Positions 23,727 to 36,990 of a stretch of DNA of 64,000 nucleotides are shown one piece after another. The notes beneath the pieces were generated by a model. That model saw only the letters and a program-made list of their open reading frames with translations. It made no database searches and was not told the origin of the DNA. Origin of the DNA: Buddleja alternifolia (lineage: Eukaryota > Streptophyta > Magnoliopsida > Lamiales > Scrophulariaceae); the NCBI GenBank assembly GCA_019426215.1, contig CM033393.1, forward strand, positions 11,132,046-11,196,045, written 5' to 3'. Position numbers and translations under genes: made by a program. Within the stretch, counting starts at the first letter, position 1, and every line of letters begins with the position of its first letter.

Positions 23727-24942
23727 ATGGATCCAACAAGTACTCCAAGTGATTCTGTTCATTGGATTGTCGAAAATACTCGAGCGCGTCAGCATCATAC
23801 AACACGTGATTGTCTATCAAGAGAAGAATCCCTTGCACGTCGTAGTGAAAGATATCGAACAATCCCTTGCATGTCGTAGTGAAAGATATCGAACAAGGCG
23901 TACGAATCAACCAGATGACGTCAATGGTGTAACTGAATGCCCGGTGAATAGGCTGACATCATCTACTAGCACAAATGGTGTGTAGGATTTAAATTTTTTA
24001 CTGAATCTTTTCATATATTAAGAATAATATAGCAATTAAGATATTACCAACACTAGCGGTTGATGCACACTTTATCAGTTTTAACAAGTACTTTGAAATA
24101 TCTTTGTTATTGATACAATAAAATTACTTACTACAATCAGGAAAAATATAAAATAATATTTTATTTTCCTTTTTAAATATATGCAAGTTGTATTAGTTAT
24201 GATATTGTATATAAGACTAAGAATGATGCAAATTCATTAAAAAGTCATTTAAAGGTAGAAAAATATAAATGTAAATAGATACAAAGGTTTCATGTTTATT
24301 TAACACTAACGGGAAGAAGAAACAAAATCTAATAATAAAATTAAATTATTACCATGGGGATGATAAAGCAAGCTATAAAGAATAGGGTGAATCAAATGTT
24401 AGTCACCTTGAAGGGGAATATTTTTTCTCCAAGTAGCCCACATTCCTTCAACTCTTTAATTTTTATTATGAAGGTTGTCGTTTTTTTTATAAGATTGCAA
24501 TTATCCTGTTGTTTTTATTTTTTCAATAGTTGTGACACAATATTTGTAGTTACACAAAAAGTGGCTAAGTTCCAACAAAATGTGGGATGATATAGAAAAA
24601 AATATATACAATTTTGGATAGTACTATAATGTTAAGCTTATATCTTCAAATTAAGTACGACTTACTATTTTATTTGTCTATTTTCTCAAATAAGAATTCA
24701 ACAACATACAATGAGTCATTTATTGGTGTAAAATATAGAAACTACCAGTCGACGGCAAGAACGCCATGCAGCTCAACAATGTCAAAGAAGGCATTCAATG
24801 TCAGCTAAACGAAGGGAAGCGTATCTTGCTCGCAGGCGGGATTCTTATCGAAGACGCCAGACTCAATCTGTAAATGGTGCAAACGCAAATGCATCCAACT
24901 CTAACCATTCTGAACCTCAATGTTCAAATCATGGTGGTAATT
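23727..24942 (+). pseudogene. Helitron N-terminal Arg-rich exons
   Basis: Two related basic stretches lie apart. At about 23770-23910 I see ESLARRSERYRT, and at about 24750-24880 QERHAAQQ followed by KRREAYLARRRDSYRRRQTQ. Such RR-rich repeats are typical of the N-terminus of plant Helitron Rep/helicases. In the first, a 34-bp head-to-tail duplication (23827-23860 and 23861-23894) shifts the frame. Another piece at 25430-25560 (TVRQTSRVCPITYTTNS) may belong to the same region. Confidence 0.6.
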
Positions 24943-26829
24943 TTTCATTTGGCAAATTAACAGAAACAAATTTTAGTTTTACTTAAATATTTTGCATATT
25001 AATCTATTTTGTATTTAACAATTCTGTATTAGCTCAGTTACGAAATTGATTTTTATATTGCTATAATTGCATAAAAAGTTACTTGCGATGGAGACACGCT
25101 CAATACATGTGTGTATTGTGTTCCGTTAATAAGTAAAAAACAATCACGAATAAAAATACTTTAACTATTGCAATTGAGTGGAACAAAATAAACAGCTGAT
25201 GAAAGATGACAAGTACTGAAGGATGAATAAATGGATACCTATTTGACATGTCATTGTACAAATTATCTTAGTAAAGAAAATTTTAGTACCTCATTAATAT
25301 TTTTATACACTGCTTCTAATTCTAAAACATATTTCACAAGTTGTTATTAAAAATAAAGTATGAAATACAATAAAAATAATTTCAAATGTCAAGTACTTAT
25401 ATATGTAATTACAATATATTGGCAGATATTGAGAGAAGTACTGTGAGACAAACCTCACGTGTATGCCCCATAACATACACTACAAATTCTTCGACATTTG
25501 ACTGTGGTGATACGAGTAGAGGTCACATACCACCCATGAGAGAAGTTCAAGGTAAAATGATTTTCAATAAAGAAATTCATTATAGTAGAATGTCCAATAA
25601 CTTTTTATATGACATTGTTAGCATGCTATAAGTACATGTTTAGTATATCACATCAACACTTTTATATCAAGACAAAAATCTATTAGTATGTGGTTCTGTA
25701 TAGTATTTTAGCAGATGGTCGTTCGACTGTGGTTCAACAGATTTTCAATACAAGGTCAGTAATTTACACGGCTTCTTCATGAACTTATGGACATGGTAAC
25801 ACGAGCAGTACTCAAGATCCAATGCAAATCAGAATCCAGATATCAATATCATTAGAATCATCTTAATGTTTTCAGTTAAATGTTACACAATACCTTTAAA
25901 GCATATAAGTTAGTTCTTTTATTTAATACGTAGTAGGCGACACTCGATGGGCGTGGAGAGATATTTCTTCTAACAATATATTTTTTAAAAAATAAGTCAA
26001 ACTTATTTATAGCATATTATCAGGAAGATGGCGCACATTAAATACATGGACTTTAAACAACTAATAAAAACTAGAGTTCTTTGCACAAACATATGTGTGC
26101 TTAAATTCTTAAGGCATTAATTTAAAAATACTTATTTACACTTTTATATGATTGAATAATTTTTGTAATCATTTCAAGCTATATATTTTAATTTATAATA
26201 ATTAAAAGGAAAAAGAAAAAATATTGACGATACAACTTAAGGGGGAAACAAAAGAACAAAAACAAAATAAAGATATAAACCAAAGAATATTAGATAAGAT
26301 AGAACAAACTTTGTACTCTCTTTTTACGTCCCGTTAGTATTGTTAATTTATTAACAACATACCAATTTTTTGGGAACCTTCTACATTTAAAAAATTGTAT
26401 AGAAGTATAGAAAATAATAAATATTGACAACACAAAAATAACTAAAATTAATGAAGAATTAGCCACTTAATAGATAAATTTATATTATATAATTTTTTTT
26501 TAAGAAATTCAGTATAGAAAAGCTAAAATACTAGATTTCTTTCTTACTCATTGCCTGAGTTAGACAAATGGCTTTGAAAAATAAAAAATGTTTATATTTT
26601 AAGATAAATTTATTATTTTAGTACAATGCTATATAGATATATAACTTAATTACATTCTTAATATAGTAGTAAAGCGACTAAACAACTTACAAATGCATAT
26701 CAGTGGAATTCTAGGAGATTATGGCATTATTGAATTTAATAAAATTATTACCATTAACTTTATATAAAAATACATTAAAAAATTAGGTACAAAGATATTT
26801 ATTTAATGTACTTAGTATTAAACAGGAGA

Positions 26830-27646
26830 TGACCATGTAATGTCTGACCGTGTTGTCAACCCATCCATCAATAATGTTGGTCAAGAGAATCGAAATGTTG
26901 CTAATTGACATCATGTCTCCCATCCTTGCCGATATCATAATATTGCAAGAAATTACCATGAGAGTACGAGATACATTAGGTATGAATTGTCTTCTCCAAG
27001 GACATGCACGTACTGCGGTGCCAAACTCTTTCATGGAGAAACATCTCAACTCTGTTGTCGAAATGGAGCTATAATATCAGATCAAATACCAGGTCCTACT
27101 GAATTGCGCCAAATATTTACAGCACAAAATGCTGAAGGGAGGCATTTTAGGCAATATATTCGAGCTTATAATCATGTATTCTCATTCACATCCATGGGTG
27201 TGCATATTGATGAGGATGTAGCTTATGGTGGCCAAGGGATATTTTCGTTTCGTGCTCATTGCTCCATATATCATCAGATCCGAAGTCCTCTTCCAGTTTC
27301 AAATCATAGGCCCAGGTATCTGAAAGTATGGATAGTAGACACAGAGCATGAAGTAGATAATTGTCTCTTAGAAAATGAAGAGTTGAATCGAAATTTATTG
27401 ATAAAGCTACAAAGAATTCTCGATGCGTGCAATCCCTTTGTTTCTGTATTCCGAAAACTTGGTCATCGTTTTGATATTCCTCGATGCAAGCTTATAATCA
27501 AACAACAGGTACCTGGTCAACATCAATATAGTCTTCCCACATCATCTCAAGTTGCTCCAGTTATTGTTAATACTGAAGGAATTGAAAACTTGAACAATAG
27601 GGATATTATCATCCAAGCCGTGGATGGACAACTTATAAATATCTAA
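26830..27646 (+). pseudogene. Helitron helicase-like (N-terminal) domain
   Basis: The frame 26987-27646 encodes CTYCGAKLFHGET near the N-terminus (zinc-finger-like CX2C), then RAYNHVFSFTSMGVHID and HRPRYLKVWIVDTEHEV. This matches the 'Helitron helicase-like domain' that precedes Rep in plant Helitrons. An upstream piece (26830-26990) in another frame looks like its beginning. It continues as exons at about 27690-27780 and 27986-28130, with spliced or broken junctions. Confidence 0.75.
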
Positions 27647-28205
27647 GATATTGTTGGTTACTATGACCCTTTACAGTATCCTCTAATTTTGCTTTAAGGT
27701 ACATATGGATGGAACATAAATACACGAACTACTGGGGGAAGACGTTTAACATGTCGGGAATTTGGGGCATATTTTTTTCAGGTAAGTGCAAAAGATTCAT
27801 CTATCTAAACTCTCAATCAATATGACTATTTTTTTTAACTTTAACGTTTTCCAATGGAATTTGACTATGTAAGATATATAACTATTTCATTAAATTAAAT
27901 TATAATTATATATATATATATATGTGTCTGTGTATACTTTCAGATTAGAGAAAACGATCCTTCACCATTACTTCTAGGAGGTCGGTTGTTGCAACAGTAT
28001 GTGGTAGACAATTGTGTAAAAATTGAAACGCATAAACTTAGATGGGTACGCCAACATCAACGTACTATTCGCTCTAAACTTTATCAAGGCCTCCAATATT
28101 GTTTTAATGATGGTGAAGATACTGCAGGTACATCAATATACCAATTTTCTTTAAAAATATTATTTAAATTACAATAGATTTTTTAAGAAATTGTGATTTT
28201 TTTAG

Positions 28206-29030
28206 GAAATGTTGGTCATAGAGTAGTACTTCCATCATCTTTTACCGGAAGTCCACGTGACATGTATCAATGTTATCAAGATGCTATGGCTCTGGTTCAA
28301 ACATATGGCAAGCCAGATTTGATGTTCACAATGACATGCAATCCTAATTGGATTGAGATAAAAAAATAAATTGAAGACTTGACAAACACTGCAAGATCAT
28401 CCAGACCTAATAACATGGGTTTTCAATGCAAAATTCGAGGAATTTAAGAAAGATGTAGTGGATAGAGGAGTTTTAGGCAAAGTTCATGCTTATACATATG
28501 TAATTGAATACCAAAAAAGAGGACTACCACATGGCCACTTAATAGTCATTTTGGACAGTCGTGACAAGTTACGCACTCCAGATGACTTTGATCCAGTTGT
28601 GCGAGCTGAAATTCCTTCTAAAGAAGAAGAGCCTGCCCTATATGAAGCAGTTTTAAAGCATATGATTCATGGACCATGTGGCGCTCACAATCCCCAGTGT
28701 TCATGCATGAAAGATGGTAAGTGCAAAAAAAAAATTCCAAAGCCATTCACTCCGTTCACTTTACTAGGAAATGATTCTTATCCATTATATCAAAGACATG
28801 AAGGTCCTCCGGTTCCACTAAACAACACTTCTGACATAATGGTAGGCAATGGATGGGTTGTTCCTGACAACCCATGGCTTCTTTTGAAACACGATTGTCA
28901 TATCAATGTCGAGGTTTGTGGAGGAATCAAAGGGGTCAAGTACATATATAAGTACATTCATAAAGGTCCAGATCGAGCAACTTTCGAGTTGCAACAGACA
29001 AAAATATTGATGAGATCCAACAATTTGTAG
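28206..29030 (+). pseudogene. Helitron Rep (HUH endonuclease) domain
   Basis: Rep nicks DNA to start rolling-circle transposition. The part at 28206-28440 reads LPSSFTGSPRDMYQCYQDAM and PDLMFTMTCNPNW, and is followed by stops and a frameshift. The frame 28458-29030 has the HUH motif GLPHGHLIV (His pair at about 28530-28538) and the two-tyrosine motif KYIYKYIHKG (about 28938-28967; Tyr-x3-Tyr). All key residues of the active site can be seen, but the frame is broken upstream and at about 29000. Confidence 0.85.
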
Positions 29031-31290
29031 ATGGAAGGTGGATTTCAGCACCAGAAGCATTTTGGAGGATCTTTGGATTCATTATGAGTAGAATGTATCC
29101 TTCAGTGGTAAGACTGCAAATACATTTACCAAATCATCAATCAATATCTTTTAATAGTCGGCAGTGTATAGGTGATATCTTGGAAGATGAACAAAATGCA
29201 AAGACTATGCTTATAGAATTTTTCAAAATGAATTGTGATCCTTAATTGGCTGGTAAGTATTTATATCGGGAATTTCCACAACATTTTAGATGGATTCAGC
29301 CTGAAAGAAAGTGGGTCCACGTATAAGTAATATTAAAGTAATTGGAAGGATATATACTGTGTCACCTTCTGAAGGTGAAAGATTTTATCTACGTGTCCTT
29401 CTAAATCATGTTAGAGGACCAAGATCATTTGAAGAGTTGTTAATTGTAAATGGAATAACATATGCTACATTCAAAGAGGCTGCACAAAGACGAGGTTTTC
29501 TTCAAGAAGATGATTACGTTCGCCAATGCTTACATAAAGCATGCTTTGCTAGAATGCCCTGTTCCTTAAGAAGATCGTTTGCCTCAATATACGTTTTTTG
29601 CCAACCAATTGGGGTCCGTCAATTGTGGAATGAATTTTTTCCTTACACGGTTGAAGATTATGCAAGGTCGAGTTCAGCAAATAGTTCTTATACTATGAAT
29701 AAATTGATGCTTACATTGAGAAGATTATTGCATTATTATAGAAAGAAGCTTTCTGATTTTGATTTGCCATCTCTTAGTGATGACTTTGTCAACAGCTCAC
29801 CAGTTGCTAGGATAATTGAGGATGAACTCTCTATCCACATTCCAGAAGAAGATCTGAGATACGCAGAAATGTTGAATTACCACCAAAAAATTGCATTTGA
29901 TGCTATTATGACAACAATTTTGCAAAATCAATCTGCAATCTTCTTCATAGATGGACCAGGGGGATCTGGAAAAACTTTTTTGTATCATGCTTTGTCAGCT
30001 CATTTGAGAAGTAATGGTCATATTGTTATTGCAAAAGCAACATCAGGAATATCAACAATTTTATTGCCAGGTGGAAGAACTACACATTCACGTTTCAAGA
30101 TTCCACTAAAGCCAAGACCTGGAAGTTTCTGTAAACTTGACAAACAAAGTGATCTTGCAGAATTGATTCGACGAGCTACAACAATAATATGGGATGAATC
30201 CCCAATGGCAAATCGTTATGCTTTCGAGACTGTAGAAAGAATCTTTCAAAATATAATGTGAAATAATTTGCCATTTGGAGGCAAAATTATGATTTTGGGT
30301 GGAGATTTTAGGCAAGTGTTGCCCGTCATAAAAGGAGGCTCATTTGGTGAGCAAATAGCCAGAAGTGTTTCAAAGTTAACATTTTGGCCCGGTGTAAAGA
30401 TTATTCATCTTCAACAAAATATGCGATCCCAACAAGATGGTGAATTCTCTCAAATTCTAATGAGAATTGGTGATGGGGTTCAACATACAATCAATGGTGA
30501 CTTTGTAGAATCGCCTCAATCGATGGTCATACCATGGAAAGGTGGGCAATCACTTTATTATTTGATTGACTCTATTTTTCCCAACATGATTGATCATGCA
30601 AATGATGCAAATTACATGGTGGGAAGGGCCATAATTACGCCAAGAAATGTTGATGTAGATAAGATCAATGAAATGCTAATTGGATTATTTCCTAGTGAAG
30701 AGAAAGTATACACATCTTGGGACTCAGTAGATGATGACAACCACAATCTCTAATTGGAAGAATTCTTAAACTCTCTTAGTCCAAGTGGTATGCCACCTCA
30801 CAGAATCGTTTCGAAAAGACGTTCTCCAATAATGCTGTTAAGAAATGTTGCGCCTGAACTTGGACTTTGCAATGGTACTCGGCTAATATGTCGTAATCTC
30901 GCTAGAAACTCTATTGATGCTGAGATAATGACAGGACCACATATAGGTACAAGATACTTTTTATATCGTATGCCTCTGAAAAGTGAGGAGAACTCTGGCT
31001 TGCTGTTTGTCTTAACACGGGCACAATTTCCAATAAGACTGAGTTTTGCTCTTATAATAAATAAATCTCAAGGTCAGATGATTCCAAATGTTGGAATATT
31101 TTTAAGGAATCATGTGTTCAGTCATGGACAACTTTATGTAGCACTTTCTAGAGGTGTTTCTCAACAATCCACAAAAGTTTTGGTTAAAAATGGAAAGCAA
31201 GAGCGTCGATCTGGTGTATATACAAGGAATGTAGTGTACAAAGATGTTTTGTTACCATCAAACAAATGGAAATCCATAAAAAATGTTTAA
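29031..31290 (+). pseudogene. Helitron PIF1-like helicase domain
   Basis: The helicase unwinds the transposing strand. The frame 29311-31290 is one reading frame with a TGA at 30259-30261 and a TAA at 30751-30753. Motifs: Walker A GPGGSGKT (29953-29976), ATSGISTILLPGGRTTHS, Walker B IIWDES (about 30184), GGDFRQVLPV, LQQNMRS, and near the end INKSQGQ with LYVALSRGVS. The stretch 29031-29310 holds DGRWISAPEAFWRI and joins Rep to helicase in shifted frames. Only the two stops interrupt the helicase frame from 29311 on. Confidence 0.88.
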
Positions 31291-32616
31291 AATTTATGCA
31301 GTTATTTCATTAATTTGTAAATATTAAAATTTAATGGATTATCAAAAAATTGAAGATTGATTTATGTTACCACTTGGTTTTCGCAGAAAGAGATATATAT
31401 AGTACAAACCATTTTTTTCCTGCTTCTGTTGCTTGCATTCAAGAATTGGAAGAATAGATGGAATCATGGTACATGTGGAAGGAATTTAGACAACAAAATC
31501 CACATGTAAGGGTATGCATCTTATTTCTCTCGAGAACTACATACATATCGCTTAGTATAATATTCTAATGTAAAGACTGATGAGATTGTTATTTCTTTGA
31601 TAAAAAATCGTGTAGCCTTCCAAGACACAAATATGGAGTCCAGGTTGGAAAACTATTGTGGGGATAAATGGAAATGATTTAAGAAGATGGATCTTACGAG
31701 TATTAAGGAAACAAAGGTAAGCTTACGTTGTTTAATTTATAGTTTTAATTACTAAGTACTATTCACAATTTCAACTATGACATTTATTTTTACAGGGAAG
31801 AATACATAGTTTCGACAGAAGAATGGGACTTCACAAAGGTATAAAAGTCTAAATCTATCAATAATATTCAAAAGTATATATTGTGACAAATCTATTACCT
31901 TAGACATTTAAAAAAAATATTGACAGAAAAATATAATAAAAAGGAGATATACAGATGAGGAAAAGAGTATGGTACTTATCTCTCAAATTCTGTTTAATTT
32001 TTGAAAAAATTGAATGTCTTGGTAAATAATCCTCATTATTTTCTTATTATTAGGAAAAGAGTTCTAGATTATGTCGACATGGGAGTGGTACAAAATAACT
32101 TATTAAAAAAATAATTATTATTATTTACAAAAACTCTATTCGTTAATTTTTAATTCTTATTTTTATTTTAATATTTCAACCATCGTTATCAAAGGTGGTG
32201 CGCAGACGTCAAAGAATACAAGTGTGATTGCAAAGCAGCTATAAGGTTATTCTTTTGAATTTGTATTTAACATCAGTAATATTAAAATATTAAATCTATA
32301 TATGTCATTTAATCTCCAAATACAAATACAGGTCCATGACACGAGTTTGTTGTGCGAATTTGTAATTATTTACCCTATTGCGAGTTGAAAATGGAGTTAT
32401 AATTAGTTTTCAAATTTCACTTTGTTTGTAAATTAACATTGCAAATGTTTTTTATTTCTTTTTAGTTCAAATGAATGTTTAGGCTGGATTATATGTCATT
32501 TTTACTTTATTTCGCAATCATATATTTTTTTACATCAAAATTTCATTGTTATTTTTTATTAATTTCACACCAGTACCGAATCCATACATATGCATTTATT
32601 GTATTCAAATATTCGT
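31291..32616 (+). pseudogene. spliced exon-like fragments downstream of the helicase
   Basis: The helicase ends at 31290, but short exon-like pieces with good splice sites follow. Piece B (31616-31716) sits between an AG and an AAAG/GTAAGC donor. Piece C (31796-31838) sits between TTTTTACAG and AAAG/GTATAA. They join in frame to give WSPGWKTIVGINGNDLRRW followed by ILRVLRKQ and REEYIVSTEEWDFTK. A preceding piece near 31456-31505 reads WYMWKEFRQQNPHV. I do not recognise this protein. It may be a C-terminal extension of the Helitron gene or a captured host gene fragment. Confidence 0.45.
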
Positions 32617-32648
32617 TGCACACACATCAAGTGTGCACCGGTCGCTAG
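32617..32648 (+). terminator. Helitron 3' terminal hairpin and CTAG end
   Basis: The stem is TGCACAC (32617-32623) with GTGTGCA (32631-32637), followed by CCGGTCG and CTAG. The next base is T, as expected for AT-target insertion. Such hairpins end the rolling-circle transfer. Confidence 0.85.
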
Positions 32649-32835
32649 TAACAATTATTTATAATGTCATGAAGGTGCATTAAACAACATACTTGGACCA
32701 AAATAGACATTAAATAGATATACCAAACACTATGTATATCCATACTATTACTAGTTGTCACTTGACTTTATGTGCAAGAATTTACAATTTTGAGATATTT
32801 ATACACTTGAGTTTAAATATTTAATATTGTTCATT
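32649..32835. other. inner region of giant element right of the Helitron
   Basis: AT-rich, no gene. It contains the direct-orientation partner of about 21825-21920. Confidence 0.5.
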
Positions 32836-34860
32836 TATGATGTATCTTTACCAATAATCTGACGTATCGTTACAAAATGTATTGTTATAACTAATCAGAT
32901 GAATATACAATGGCGTAGTACTACACATGCAATGTCGTATTATTACATAAGAATTGACTTATTATTACATATCAAATGACACATGATTAAATATAAATTG
33001 ATATATTCTCAAAAATCTATTTACGTATAGTTGCATATAAATTGACGTAGGACTACATATCAATTGACGTATCTTACATATCAATTGACGTAGGGTTGCA
33101 TATAAATTGACGTATGACTACATATCAATTGATGTATGGTTACATATCAAATGCCGTATTGTTACATATGAATTAACGTATTATTACATATCAAATGACG
33201 TATGATTACATATAAATTAACGTATTCCTACATATCAACTGACGTATGATTACATATAAAATGCCGTATTATTATATATGAATGGACGTATTATTACATA
33301 TCAAATGATGTACGGTTACATATAAATTGACGTATTATTACATATCAATTGACATATAGTTGCATATAAATTGACGTATGACTACATATGAATTGACGTA
33401 TTCTTACATATCAATTGACGTATGGTTGCATATAAATTGATGTATGACTACATATCAATTGATGTATGGTTACATATCAATTTCCGTATTGTTACATATA
33501 AATTAACGTATTATTACATATCAAATGACATATCATTACACATCAAATGACGTATTTTTACATGACAATTGACATATGTGTACATGTAAATTGACGTATT
33601 TGTATGCATAAAATGATGTATGGTAACGTACAAAATGAAGTATTATTACATATATATGACTTTTTATGCCATTTAAATGACGTAGTCTTACATATGAAAT
33701 GAAGTATTAGTACACATCAAATGACGCATTTTTACATGACAATTGACATATGAGTACATGTAAACGACATATTTTTACATATAAAACGACGTATGGTAAC
33801 ATACAAAATGAAGTGTTACATTTCATTTTAAGGACGTATTCTTACATTCAAAATGAAGTATTATCACACTTCAAATGACGTGTTTTTACATGACAATTGA
33901 CGTATGCATACATGTAAATTAACGTAATTTTACATAAAGAATGACGAATGGTAACATACAAAATGAATTATTATTGCATATTAATGAATTTATTTTATTT
34001 AAAGGAAGTATTCTTACATATGAAATGACATTATTACATGACAAGTGACGTATGTGTACATGTAAATGACGTATTTTTACATATAAACGACGTATGGTAA
34101 CATACAAATGAAGTATTATTACATATAAATGACTTTTTATTTTATTTAGAGGATGTGTTCTTACATATGAAATGATGTATTATTACACATCAAAAGACGT
34201 ATTTTTACTTGACATTTAATGTATATGTACATGTAAATTAACGTATTTGTATATATAAAACAACATATGGTAACATGCAAAATGAAGTATTATTTCATAT
34301 TAATGACTTACATGACAATTGACGTATGCATACATGTAAATTAACGTAATTTTACATAAAAAATGACGTATGGTAACATACAAAATGAATTATTATTTCA
34401 TATTAATGACTTTATTTTATTTAAAGGAAGTATTCTTACATATGAAATGACTTATTATTACATGACAAGTGACGTATGTGTACATGTAAATGACGTATTT
34501 TTACATATAAAACGACGTATGGTAACATACAAATGAAGTATTATTACATATAAATGAATTTTTATTTTATTTAGAGGATATGTTCTTACATATGAAATGA
34601 TGTATTATTACACATCAAAAGACGTATTTTTACTTGACATTTAACGTATATGTACATGTAAATTAACGTATTTGTATATATAAAACGACATATGGTAACA
34701 TGCAAAATGAAGTATTATTTCATATTAATGACTTACATGACAATTGATGTATGTGTACATGTAAACGACGTATTTTTACATATAAAACGATGTATGGTAA
34801 CATACAAAATGAAGTATTATTACATATAAATGACTTTTTATTTCATTTAAGGGATGTATC
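32836..34860 (-). repeat. right arm, 22-bp minisatellite
   Basis: Units such as TACATATCAATTGACGTATG repeat with a 22-bp period. They are the reverse complement of the left-arm unit. Longer patterns (a block with TTTATTTTATTTAGAGGA at about 34137 and 34561) show a higher order different from that of the left arm. Many units carry TGACGTA. Confidence 0.9.
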
Positions 34861-34864
34861 CTTA

Positions 34865-35492
34865 CTAGATATTTCTTAATAATGTGTCATAAATTTTCAG
34901 AAAGCCTATGTGCCTACTCTGAAATACAAAAATGGTTTAGGATTCTGAGCATTGTACAATACGTTATGGACTTTCTCGTGGAGTCGTGCAAAATTGTCAA
35001 AAAATTTTAGCTTATGTTTGATGCAAACACTCTTTTATATTAGATGTTTTTTGATAATGTATCATGCATTTCTAGAAAGCCCTATGTTTCTCCATTGAAA
35101 GAAAAAAAAATGATTTATAATTTCGTGCACCGTGCAATACATTATGGACTTTCTCGTAAAGTCGCACAAAAGTGTCAATAAATTTTAGCTTATGTTTAAA
35201 GAAAGACCTGTTTCATAATAGACATTTTTTGATAATGTGTCATATATTTTTAGAAATCTCTATGTGTCTACCTTGAAATTAAAAAAAGCAGTTTATGATT
35301 TTGAGCATTATAAGTGCGTTATAGACTTTCTCGTGACATCGCACAAAACTGTTGATAAATTTTAGCTTATATTTGAAGGAAAAACTGGTTCATGGTAGAA
35401 ATTTTTTAGTAATGTGTCTTACATTTTCAGATATCTCTATGTGTCTATTTTGAAATTAGAAAAATTGCATATGATTCCGACCATCGTACAGT
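34865..35492 (-). repeat. right arm, 177-bp tandem array, first part
   Basis: The reverse complement of the left-arm array. GTGTCAT-like starts recur near 34893, 35056, 35236 and 35413. A fifth unit follows the solo LTR, at 36991 to about 37200. Confidence 0.9.
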
Positions 35493-36985
35493 GTTAGGAA
35501 ATTTCAAGTTAGAAGTTTTGATGATGAAAAGATAGGATTTAATGTTAGACCCCAAAATATAATGTAAGTTTATGTTTCATAGATCAATTGTATAAGCGTT
35601 TGAAAGTATGTAATTTTGTTAGGCTTGTAACATTTATCTTTGTAGATTTTAGACTAAGTATTAGATACCGAATTGCTAATTGAATTCTAGGTGAGTCTAT
35701 TAGAGATGAAGTTGGAGATCAGTGTCTGAAGTCAAAAGAAGATGAAGATTTATCCTTAACTTCTGTCAAACGCTAAATGACTATTTCAAGATTCATGAAT
35801 CAAGCGCTCAAAGCACTCTAGCGATCAGTATCAGATTCACCTGAAATAAATCCTCAAGTCATGAAGAACTTAAATGCAATCATTCAACTGACATTTATTT
35901 CCAACGGGAAATAAATTCAAATGCATTAAATGCCTGATAAGTGCATTAAATGTGATAAGCCAATATGACTTGCGGACAAGCCACCTTTTGACCAGACTGT
36001 CAGAATTTTAGAGTTTATAGCTGCTCCCATCCAATCGGAACCAGCAGAATTTTAGGAATGTCAGAGAAAAGGTATAATCACGCGCCGCATGAAAGGCACG
36101 CCCCTACATGTGTCCAACGGACATAATCCCAAGAATTATCTATAAATACCTAATTCCAGCAAATCCTAAAGAGATATATACGTACATGCACAAGAAAACT
36201 CTGCCGAAATTCTCATTCAAAGAAAAGCTTAGAAACTCCATAGCCAAAATTCTTCAAGCTTTTTACATACACTCCATACAGTCACAAATATCTCAAACAT
36301 CTTCCAAAGGAGAAACCTAAACTGTTACTGAGATATTCCAAGTTGTTTGATCTTTTCAAAAACAAACAAACCCTTGTGATAAAACCCTCAACCTTTCATC
36401 TGTGTGAGAAAGTTGTTGAAACCCCTTACAGACAGTATTTCTAAGTGAGAGAAGCTTGTAGAAGAAGATCTTCATTGGTGCTGAAATCTGTGTGATCAAG
36501 GAGACCGAGATCATTTTCACCTATTTACTACCTTATAGAAGATTCTGTGTGATTCTTTGATAATTATCTTAGTAAATTCCCTCCAAGTGAAAAAGGAGAA
36601 GAAGGACGTAGCTAGGATTACATCACCCAGTGAATCTTGTGTCATTTACTTTCATAATTGTCTTGTTTTATATTATTTTATCTATTCTGAAAAAGACAAG
36701 ATAAATCTGCTAGGCGACTATTTAACCTAAACGAATGCTAAAGCTTTAAAATCATTTCTGCTGTGCTAACCCTGATTAAGTGATCTGAGCATTACCCTAC
36801 TTTGGTAAATTGCCGAAATAACTAAGTCTAAGTTATCTTTATTGTAGCGCCTGACCCAAGCGCTCAGCTTCCTAAGAGTTCTAACTTTTAGAAAGTGATA
36901 CGAAATTTTTGAAGTCCAAAAAGACTTCAGGGTCTATTTAGCCCCCCCCCTTCTAGACCCTTTCGTATGCCACTTGGGACCACCA
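35493..36985 (+). mobile_element. solo LTR, family S, copy 2
   Basis: 1493 bp from TGTTAGGAAA to GACCACCA, flanked on both sides by TACAG (35488-35492 and 36986-36990), a perfect 5-bp duplication. There is no internal region, so it arose by LTR-LTR recombination. TATA box at 36141-36148. The short frame at 36108-36320 is spurious. It lies in the 177-bp array of the right arm. Confidence 0.95.
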
Positions 36986-36990
36986 TACAG

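Larger units (their letters stand above)
23581..32648 (+). mobile_element. Helitron (rolling-circle transposon), degenerate
   Basis: The order is Arg-rich N-terminal exons, Rep/HUH domain, PIF1-like helicase. The 3' end has the Helitron signature: a perfect 7-bp hairpin TGCACAC / GTGTGCA (32617-32637, 7-nt loop), 7 nt of spacer (CCGGTCG), then CTAG (32645-32648) followed by T. The 5' TC end is not located; the start given is the first recognisable coding region. The coding parts have stops and frameshifts, so it cannot move by itself. Confidence 0.85.

Noticed and set aside
32836..34860. Regular short repeats with spacer-like parts, resembling a CRISPR array
   Set aside because: Units are contiguous 22-bp minisatellite copies that drift along the array; there are no constant repeats with unique spacers, and the context is a plant transposon.
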